From contig NC_092662.1 in NCBI RefSeq assembly GCF_032118995.1, forward strand, positions 2,914,001 through 2,978,000: a stretch of 64,000 bases of DNA. Direction: 5' to 3'. The DNA comes from Asterias amurensis (Eukaryota > Echinodermata > Asteroidea > Forcipulatida > Asteriidae). Below are positions 55,965-64,000 of this stretch, one piece after another. Position 1 is the first letter of the stretch. Every line of letters begins with the position of its first letter. The notes below the pieces were generated by a model. It was not told where the DNA came from. It saw nothing but the letters and a program-made list of their open reading frames with translations, and did no database searches. The translations under genes and the position numbers were made by a program.

Positions 55965-57525
55965 CCCAGTGTGGGAATATAATACACCTTACTGATGTAC
56001 TGTATAGGTATTACTTAGCACACTTATTCTCCACTGTGTGTGACAGTGGGTTCGTAATCCAGCACCGTTCGATCCAGTCGATGTTCAACCGCGACTACTA
56101 TGTTCCATCACTTAAACTCCCCGTTTACAGTTCGATTTCGACACCGTGCACTCACGCATCCTTCATCCACACAATGTCTCGTCGTGAATCCAAAGCAGCA
56201 AATAAAATGACAAAACGTGGGAGACACCCTTTTTTGCTGATTGCTAGCCTCTGTTGCTACTGGCAACACACTGATGAAATGGGTGCTGCACGATGATGAA
56301 GCTAGGGTTAGATCAGTGAATAACAGACTCTACACTGAGTCACTCTATGCATGTACTGAGGCATTAACGTACACTGCCTCAGTCAGTCTACTGCATATCA
56401 CTCATTAGCAAGCCCGTATATACATAGCCTACACACGTACATCATCTACTTCTACCTCCATGCGTAGACTAACCACATGTCCATGAGAGCTCACGCCCTC
56501 GCATCTTTATTCATCACAGCAACAAACAATATCCAAAAAAAAACTACACGAACGGTGACAATGGAAATCGATCAATGTATATAAATGAAGAATTGTTTTG
56601 TTTAATATCGGGGAGACAGATTGCATTCGGCTGATGCATCATTTCAGAATTAGAAGGGGAAAATGTGATGTCATTAACTGACGTCACATTAACTGACGTC
56701 ACATGCCATCGATTTATGAGCAAATACGCAAATATCATTAATGGGTCACTTAACCGTTATGCAGATAAGTATAGCATTTTGTTCATACCTCCCACGCGGT
56801 TAAACCTTGCCAATTCCCTCTAAAGAAATATGGGGCAATGTTCTGTCTTAACAACAAATTCTCGACTTTAACGGGGCCAAGACAAACATGTGGCTACTTA
56901 AAAATAAAGACATGGCCCAATTTCATATTATTAAGCAACAAATATTGCTTATGTTCTACTTAGCAGAAATGAGCAAAGGAACACCATAAAAAGGCATTAG
57001 CATAAAGTTTTACTTAAATTGTTAATTAAGCTTGGCACAGGTTGTCTTTGTTTTTTTCTTTGTGGTGAAATTAATTTTCTTGATAAATGTTTTTACACTC
57101 CCTAATTTGTTCTTTTCATGTTTTTTTTTGGTAGAGGGGACTGTTATACACATATATTTTGTTTGTAATGCTCTTTGATTTTAATCTGTGTGTTGAGAGG
57201 TACATGTTGTGTAATTTATAATAATTTCCCAGTCTTTTCTGGACTTTAAAGCCAATCAGTTTTTAAATTGCTGCCCCGTAAGGTTTGTCTATCTAATAAT
57301 TCCGGTTAATAAATGATGAATTCCAGTATTAGGTGATCATCGGCAGGGTATAGTCCGTGATGATAGTGAAGTGTAGATAGCGAGATGACTGGCTCATGAT
57401 GTGCAGAGTACATTGTACTATTAAAAAGTCACGTTCACCAATTCAGCTGTACGTGTTTTTACATCAAGCGCTTGAAATGTCAATGTGTTTCGCACTTCAA
57501 ACTGACTAGCTACAAACACGTGTTC
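55965..57525. other. 5' flank of the AJM1-like gene, gene-free
   Basis: No exon recognised. A small direct repeat TTAACTGACGTCACAT occurs twice at 56675-56704; TGACGTCA is the full CREB/ATF site, so two adjacent CRE sites lie about 700 bp upstream of the AJM1-like start codon. An R4-like terminus (GGCCCAATTTCATATTA) is at 56913. Confidence 0.45.
56677..56704. promoter_or_regulatory. Two tandem CRE-like sites
   Basis: AACTGACGTCACATTAACTG then ACGTCACA: two copies of the palindrome TGACGTCA 16 bp apart. CREB/ATF binding is inferred from the motif only. Confidence 0.4.
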
Positions 57526-57529
57526 AATA

Positions 57530-57916
57530 TTAAAGGCAGTGGACACTATTGGTAATTACTCAAAATAATTATTAGCATAAAACCTTACTTGGCAACGAGT
57601 AATGGGGAGAGGTTGGTAGTATAAAACATTGTAAGAAACGGCTCCCTCCGAAGTGACGTAGTTTTCGAGAAAGAAGTAATTTTCCACGAATTTGATTTCA
57701 AGACTTCATATTTTAGAATTTGAGGTCTCGAAATCAAGCATCTGAAAACACACAACTTCGTGTGACCATGTGTGACAAGGGTGTTTTTTTTTCTTTCATT
57801 ATTATCTCGCAATTTCGACGGCCGATTGAGCTCAAATTTTCATGCATATGTTGAGATACACCGAGTGAGAAGATTGGTCTTTGACATATTATACCAATAG
57901 TGTCCAATGTCTTTAA
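57530..57916. mobile_element. MITE family M, near-complete copy
   Basis: Starts ATTAAAGGCAGTGGACACTA and ends AATAGTGTCCAATGTCTTTA, with all internal landmarks including the central GGTCTCGAAATCAAGCATCT. Confidence 0.85.
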
Positions 57917-58196
57917 AGGGAATTGTTCAAACTCGTTTGAATTTTTAGATTAAGGTGTTTTTTCTAGACTGGTCCCCTGACAAGGATAAAGACAGGCACT
58001 GGTCTTAGAGAGCAAATGATTTCATTGGATAAACGTGCAGTGACGTATGCTTTTCATTGTGCTATGATTGGTCCGAGGTGATGTAGTTTGACAGCTTGCA
58101 CTTTCGGTCGCCTGTAAGAAGAATGTGTGGAATGTACGTGTGAATCACGACTACGAATCTCATTTTAAAATTGATGCAAGTTTTTTAAAGGAACTG

Positions 58197-58346
58197 GGGT
58201 GGGTTTCACAAAGAGTTAGGACTAGTCTTATCTTGAGTTAGGACGAGTTAGTAGTCCTAACTTAGGACTAGCTGTATGTTTTTGATATCTCTTAGGACTA
58301 GTCCTAAGTTAGGACTAGTCCTAACTCTTTGTGAAATCGACCCCTG
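58197..58346. mobile_element. Foldback MITE, TTTCACAAAGAGTTAGGACT arms
   Basis: GGGTTTCACAAAGAGTTAGG, ACTAGTC on the left is mirrored by GACTAGTCCTAACTCTTTGT, GAAATCGACCCC on the right. The interior is built of more AGTCCTAAC/GTTAGGACT units, so the whole 150 bp can fold. Confidence 0.85.
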
Positions 58347-58974
58347 GACTCTATTGATTAAAACAAAAAAATTTACCTACGGTTTTACAAAACAAAATGT
58401 TGACATTATACTTTGCTGGTCACGAGGTTCTTAAATAGTAAGCTGATGCAAAGGAACATTACATAATAGGTTTTTGCTTAACATAAACTGACAAACCTGT
58501 AACAGTTTGAGATCGATCGGCCATCTGGGTCACGAGAAAAATAATAGTGAAAACCCGAGTACACATTTTGCATTGCACCGATGCCAAAACAAAAAAATAA
58601 TAAAACGATGATGTTTTTTATCCTTCCTGTACAAAGGTCTACCTTTAAGCGTACAGCAACCTAATAGTGTAAGCTCCTCATTAATTTGTTGATCTGTTTT
58701 ACAACAATTTTGACAAAGTGGAGGCAGCTGTTCTACTTCTAATGAATCTGTGCTCCCATAGATGAGACATTAATCTTACTGAAGGAGACCATCGTGAATG
58801 TGATGATGTTCAGGACTTTAGATTCTCCGAAGAGTACGTTCATCCTGACGTTTGATCCCACACAAACTTGTGAAAATAACAGGTGCACTCACTTCCAAGA
58901 AGAAGACGAATTGTGTGTTGTCTAGTTGTGCTTAAAGGCTTTATCCGTAGTGTATTCAGTGTGTTTGGGATTTA

Positions 58975-59020
58975 GGGGGGGGGGGGAGTGTGCCGGGTTG
59001 ATTCCCCCCCCCCCCCCCCA
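58975..59020. repeat. Opposed poly-G and poly-C tracts
   Basis: About 12 G at 58976 and 15 C at 59005, separated by AGTGTGCCGGGTTGATT; they could pair as a hairpin or form quadruplex/i-motif structures. Confidence 0.8.
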
Positions 59021-59029
59021 ACGACATTG

Positions 59030-60515
59030 CAGTATTTTTCCCCCCGCCGCTGTGATTGTCTCTTTACGTCAAAATTACGTCATAATGAAATTGGCCTGCT
59101 CGTTTACCAAATCATTGCAATGTCGTTTGGAGAAAAAAAAAACAAGCTGCCGGCGAGAGGGTCGGGGGAGGGAGGTTTTACCCTCTGTCGTCAAATCGGG
59201 CCTACTATATACGTGTTGAGTTTTGATTGTTGATTAACTTAACTTAACTGTGTATTAGACAAACGACAAAGCATTCACAATATAAGACTGACAATCCCTT
59301 TAAGACAACAGACAGACACACATCTCATCACAGATGACCACGCCCTTTATATGCACCACCTGTCGAGCCATCAGAATGACACAATTAGGCGTCAGACGAG
59401 ATTAGCCGAAATAATAATGGTTGCAGTGACAAGGTCATGCAACAACATGTCGGTCGTTTCTTGTTTGTATTTATTCGTCACATCGAGCCGATGACAAAGA
59501 ACATATCTATTGGAATAACAATTCATTTATTGATAATTTTTGTTGAATGCTTCGACGCATTGCCATAAACTGACAAATCCAGCGCAAGGATTTTCACGCT
59601 TTTGTGTAAAGAATTAAAAATAGAATGGAATTCCTTTCTGTTAAAGCCTTCGTATTATTATAAATATTGTAATTGTTTATTAATAAATACATTATGTTTA
59701 TTATTAAAATAACGTTCAAATTTTGACCATATCCCTCTCGGATATATTATGTACATACTGGTGGAAAGGAAAAACAAAAAGTTTAATTGTCGTGACAGCT
59801 ACCAGTAGAGGGCGCCATACTTACCACACAATGAACCAAATCAAACTTATTAACTTCCATATCTGGCCCTCAAAATCTGTTCATCCGTAAGCCCAGGGCC
59901 TACTACATAATAATAAAGAGGCTGATGCTCTGTTTTCTCCCTATATAGTGGGGTGCACCCTTGATGCTATCAGTAAGAAAAAAATCCACCCAGACAACAC
60001 CGCTGTATTGACAATAAAGCTTAATAGTTGCTTCTATGGGGAAAGGGATGAACTGGCTCCAAAATTTCTGACAAATGACACAATAAAAATACTGTGTAAT
60101 AGATATGATATCTTTCCATAATGTTTTATTACAACAGCTTTGCTTTCCAAGTATAATATATTTATTACAATATGATACGATCAATCAATCCATCTACAAA
60201 AAAAAGGTTTTGTTTAGTTTACTTCATTACTCACTGGCATCAATCTCTCTGTATTCAGTAAAAAAACACACTTTTACCTCATTAAGAATGAAACAAGCGA
60301 GCACAAAAATCAAGGTTTATTTTTCCTGTTTGATTGAAAATGACACCTTCACCAATATTAAATAATTTTTGAAGCTACATGCATAATATTTACTTATTTT
60401 ATAAATTTCTATGATATAACTCATGCAAGCTATTATAAAAATTATCTATATGACCTACAACATGTACAAAGGTTTAGCGTTTGTTTTAATTGCAAAAACT
60501 GCTACTGCTGGTATA
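59030..60515. other. Gene-free AT-rich stretch
   Basis: No exon or clear repeat recognised. Confidence 0.5.
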
Positions 60516-60516
60516 A

Positions 60517-61440
60517 CTTAAAGACACTGGACACGTTGCAATACCCATATCGTTGCGGTACCCACTGCCATAACATAGGATTCAAACTGCCTCTGGCTAC
60601 CGGGCAACCTCGGTAGTCTAGTTGGTAAGACACTGCTCTAGAATTGCAAGGATCGTGGGTTAGAATCCCACCTGAGTAACATGCCTGTGATATTTTTTCA
60701 CAGGACTCGGGAAAGTACTGAGTATACAGTGCTAACACACATTGGTGTATGGGTAAAAAAAAAATTTAAAAAAATAATATTCTTTATCCCTGATGCAAAT
60801 TTAACATCTATTATATCGTTGCGGTACCCGCTGCCAAAACATAGGATTTGAACTGCCTCTAGCTACCGGGCAACCTTGGTAGTCTAGTTGGTAAGACACT
60901 GCTCTAGAATTGCAAGGGTCGTGGGTTCGAATCCCACCTGAGTAACATGCCTGTGATATTTTTACACAGGACTCGAGGAAAGTACTGAGTATACAGTGCT
61001 AACACACATCGGTGTATGGGTAAAACAAAAACAAAATTAATATTCTTTATCCCCGATGCAAATTTAACATCTATTACACTGGACACTATTGGTAATTGTC
61101 AAAGACCACGCAGTCCTCTAACTTGGTGTATCTCAACATATGCATTAAATAACAGACCTGCGAAAATTTGAGCTCAATTGGGTGTCGGAGTTGCGAGATA
61201 ATAATGAAAGAAAGTTGTGTGCTTTCAGATGCTTGATTTCGAGACCTCAAAATCTAATTCTGAGGTCTCAAATCACATTTGTGGAAAATTACTTCTTTCT
61301 CGAAAACGATGTTACTTCAGAGGGAGCTGATTCTCACAATGTTTTATACTATCAACAGCTCCCCATTACTCGTTACCAAGTAAGGTTTTATAGCGAATTA
61401 TTATTTTGAGTAATTACCAATAGTGTCCACTGCCTTTAAG
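60517..61440. mobile_element. MITE family M split by a SINE insertion
   Basis: The left terminus TTAAAGACACTGGACAC stops at 60534. The same last 11 bases (ACACTGGACAC) reappear at 61076-61086 and continue into TATTGGTAATTGTCAAAG and the rest of the MITE, ending ATAGTGTCCACTGCCTTTAA. The 541 bp between are the SINE. Confidence 0.85.
60535..61075 (-). mobile_element. Dimeric tRNA-derived SINE with target-site duplication
   Basis: Two units (about 60548-60813 and 60814-61075, period 266 bp) share the order GTTGCGGTACCC, TAGTCTAGTTGGTAAGACAC (A box type), GGGTTCGAATCCCACCTG (B box; one base differs in unit 1), GGTGTATGGGTAAAA and AACATCTATTA. Flanked on both sides by ACACTGGACAC. The A and B boxes read on the plus strand, so the tRNA-like head is plus-oriented; the strand assignment of the element as a whole is uncertain. 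Confidence 0.8.
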
Positions 61441-62017
61441 CCGAGTCTGACTTTGGCTACGGCTCTGTCAGCAACAGCATTCCAACCATAGCTACTGTCA
61501 AAGCCATTGACTCAGCAATGGCCTTTACTGTTATTGAATCAAGACAATGTACAGCATAAATAATAAATGTCAAATTTGCCTCAAGCATAAATAATATCGT
61601 TTCGTTTTTACCGTTATTACAACAATGTGCGTATAGCACTCTTTAATTTGTATTTGAATCAAGATATGGTACATTCTTTGTTAAATTGACAAACTGCTGC
61701 TTCTGTATTGGCCTGCTTACTGTCTTTGAATCAAGATAAGGTACAACCTTTGTTGACAAACTGCTGATTCTTTTACTGGTTTTGAATTATTATTCCATAC
61801 AACATTGGTAATATTGTTGACACTACTGCTACTGATATGCTTACTCTTATCACAATCAAGATATTAAAAGTAAAGCACTTAAAATATAACAAACCACTGT
61901 TTTATCTAAGGCTTTTTGTTTCTATTCAATCCTGCCACCTTGGCAACTTAGCTGTGTATATAATATAATTTTTAATTTCAATAAATTTCTTTGTGTTACA
62001 GACAGCGTGATCAATTT

Positions 62018-63940
62018 TTATACAACATGTACGCTACAAGGTTGCTCCTCGCGATTCTCCTCTACAAGTTGAAGCGTTTGTTGGGCTAACCTTCTGACGA
62101 TGGGGATAGTTCTTGGGTTATTGCATACCTCCTTGAGCAGCGGGAGTCCTTCTTCCTTCTCCAGAAGTTTACAGTACTTGGAAGCTGGAAAATGCAAGCC
62201 AGAAATCAATGTGAGTCAGACAAACTTACTTTGTACCTTTTAAACATGAAAATCTGCGACGCAGGACAAGACTGAGTTTTGAGGACTACCACCAATACCT
62301 GAAGGTCTGAAAGTTAGACCTGGCCTCAAATCTAATCCACAACACCTTCAGTAAGTGCCGTGCTGCCCTGTGCTTTTACTCCGGTGCCCTTTGCAAAGGT
62401 ACAACTTCCTCAAAGAAGTGCCCTTTTACCAGAGGAAAATTGCTGTGCCATTTCAAGAGTGAAGTTCTAAGCCTGTTAGATTATTTAGGGAGATAAGATT
62501 AAAATAAAACAAAGCAAAAACAATGTGGCAAATGCATCTACATGTCTGCTGAAGGCAACATTTTCTGAAACAAAAAAACCAGAAGGGACTGTGAAACTTA
62601 CGTGAGACGGTGCATAGGTTGGCGAGAGCCCATACAGCCCAGTGTTGCACGACCGGTGTATGCTCAACCAACAGCAAGCGGAGAATAGGTCCAAAGGATC
62701 TGAAGGTATCAAACATCAATATGTTATGCCACAAATTATCAGACAAGAGAGGTGCATGGAGTCTTGGGCCATATAGGGACAATATACACCTAAGGGTAAT
62801 TTTCCAAAGAGATAAGATTGATGGCAACTGCAAATCAATTTGCTAAGTAAAGTGTGATGACACAATACAAATCACGATGGTAATGCTGACAATTTGTCTT
62901 TACAATGACATGTATTGCCTTGTGAAATCAAGCCTAGGGCCAAATAGCATAGAGCTGCATTTCAGGAGAGAAACAATTTGATGTGCTTAGCTACTTTTTG
63001 TGCTTAAGCAGCTCTATGCAATAGTGCGAGCTCAGTTAAAATATTTCAGAGATATAGCCACTCATAGCCCCTCACCTATAGTTAATATTCCTCTGTGTAT
63101 TCAACTCCCAGGAGTCGATGGCTGTGGTCATCTGTTGCAGGACCTCACATCGTTGAGGGTGCTCGATGCTCCAGGTGGAGGGACCATCGGCAGCGATGTG
63201 GGCGAGGGTACCTGCAGCATTGTAGCTTACCTCGATACCGTCGCTCCAATCCCCAAGGAGCTCCCTAAGGATGAGAAAGAAACATCTTAAGAATTGTCAT
63301 CAAATATCACAGGTAAATATGGTCTGAAAATTAGCCACTAGACACAAACTAATTGTCAGCACAAAAACTTCATTTTTAACGAGCCATGGGGAGATGTTGA
63401 TAGCATAAAACGTTGTGAGAAACGGCTCCCTCTGAGGTAATGTAGTTTTTGATAAAGAAGTATTTTCTGACTAAAATATTTGAGTTGAATTCGAGACTAG
63501 CATCTGAAAGCACATAACTTGTGCAACAAGGGTGCTTTTTCTGCCATTATTCTCTCGCAACTTCGTTGAACAATTGAGTTTCAATTTTCACAGGTATGTT
63601 ATTTTATGTATATGTTGAGATACACCAAGTGAGAGGACTGGTCTTTGACAATTACCAAAGGTGTCCAGTCCCTTTAAAGAGAGGCTCCAAGGTCAAATTC
63701 ATTTTTGTAATCCAAACATTTTCAAATAGATGGGGTCCTTATGAATGTGAACAAAAACATTACAAGTCTCAAAACCCAGGTTAAAATAATGTGGGTGAAA
63801 TTAAATTTATGATCACTATCTTAGCCTTACATGAAGACTGATGCATAATTCATGAGATGTGGGCGGAGTCTTTGGACCTCAGCGACGTTACCGATCAATC
63901 CCATCATATTCCTAAGAAGCTCTGGTTTGTCTGGGAATGC
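62018..63940 (-). CDS. ZER1: ZER1/ZYG11-family substrate receptor, C-terminal part (5' beyond right edge)
   Basis: Four exons on the minus strand join in frame: 63940-63831, 63264-63076, 62699-62602, 62184-62018. Together they read AFPDKPELLRNMMGLIGNVA, RPHLM; then DGIEVSYNAAGTLAHIAADG, STWSIEHPQRCEVL, NINYRSFGPILRLL; then VVQHWAVWALANLCTV; then KYCKLLEKEEGLPLLKEV and a short variable tail ending CSVHVV. These are the armadillo-like repeats of ZER1/ZYG11. Such proteins are substrate receptors of CUL2-RING ubiquitin ligases and recognise N-terminal glycine degrons. The NINYRSF and SYNAAG blocks fit ZER1 better than ZYG11B as I recall them. The leucine-rich repeats and VHL box lie outside the window. 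Introns contain R1, R4 and MITE fragments. Confidence 0.88.
62350..62475. repeat. Dispersed repeat R1 copy in a ZER1-like intron
   Basis: GTGCCGTGCTGCCCTGTGC, GGTGCCCTTTGCAAAGGTAC, TACCAGAGGAAAATTGCTG and ATTTCAAGAGTGAAGTTC in the same order as 565-690. Confidence 0.65.
62930..63030. repeat. Small inverted repeat, R4-like
   Basis: AATAGCATAGAGCTGC and GCAGCTCTATGCAATAG face each other with GTGCTTAGCTACTTTTTGTG between. Confidence 0.5.
63333..63678. mobile_element. MITE family M, divergent copy in a ZER1-like intron
   Basis: Left end degraded (AGCCACTAGACACAAACTAA); keeps AAAACGTTGTGAGAAACGGC, TCAATTTTCACAGGTATGTT and the right end AAAGGTGTCCAGTCCCTTTA. Confidence 0.7.
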
Positions 63941-64000
63941 CTGTTGGAGCAGTCATAGGGAGAGATACTGGTTAGCCAATTTAGAGTTCAGGAATAATGT

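Noticed and set aside
60880-60960. Possible functional tRNA gene
   Set aside because: A good B box (GGGTTCGAATCCC) and A box, but the flanks repeat as a 266-bp unit with a target-site duplication, so it is a SINE head.

Overview
This window is animal genomic DNA, most likely from an echinoderm and probably a sea star. The genes have spliced exons with GT-AG introns and are metazoan families. The spaces between them are AT-rich and full of short non-autonomous transposons and SINEs. The sea-star assignment rests on my recollection of similar short repeats in asteroid genomes; the window itself does not prove it. I see no bacterial operon, CRISPR array, rRNA gene or intact autonomous transposon.

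Layout, left to right. (1) 204-1381, minus: first two coding exons of a KIF14-like mitotic kinesin; the rest lies beyond the left edge. (2) 2456-5040, plus: complete six-exon TYW3, a tRNA wybutosine-synthesis enzyme, head to head with the kinesin. (3) 6582-9942, minus: complete five-exon GORAB (RAB6-interacting golgin). (4) 11052-12468, plus: complete three-exon DR1 (NC2-beta transcription repressor), head to head with GORAB, with a glutamine-rich tail and a decayed duplicate of its 3' end just downstream. (5) 12.5-24.6 kb: no recognisable gene; SINEs, MITEs, a LINE tail, a 459-bp inverted-repeat element and a minisatellite. (6) 24607-35364, plus: fifteen exons of an ADAMTS-like extracellular-matrix protein with seven thrombospondin type-1 repeats, ADAMTS cysteine-rich and spacer modules, a mucin-like exon and a C-terminal PLAC domain; its signal-peptide exon was not found. 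(7) 35.4-50.9 kb: mostly repeats, with three weak exon candidates. (8) 50988-55964, minus: a single-exon 1658-residue protein with an N-terminal membrane segment and a C-terminal MYND-like zinc cluster, resembling AJM1 (apical junction component 1 homolog). (9) 56-62 kb: repeats. (10) 62018-63940, minus: the last four coding exons of a ZER1/ZYG11-type substrate receptor; the gene continues past the right edge.

The genes are unrelated housekeeping and tissue genes, not a pathway cluster. The structural themes are two divergent gene pairs with short shared promoter regions, and one dominant MITE family present in about seventeen whole or broken copies. Some copies are nested, and one is split by a dimeric SINE with an 11-bp target-site duplication. 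I found no clear sign of an undescribed multi-gene system. The most unusual items are the SINE dimer, the 459-bp CGGAC-repeat element, the duplicated DR1 tail, the membrane-anchored AJM1-like protein and the orphan exon candidates at 43.5, 44.4 and 50.4 kb.
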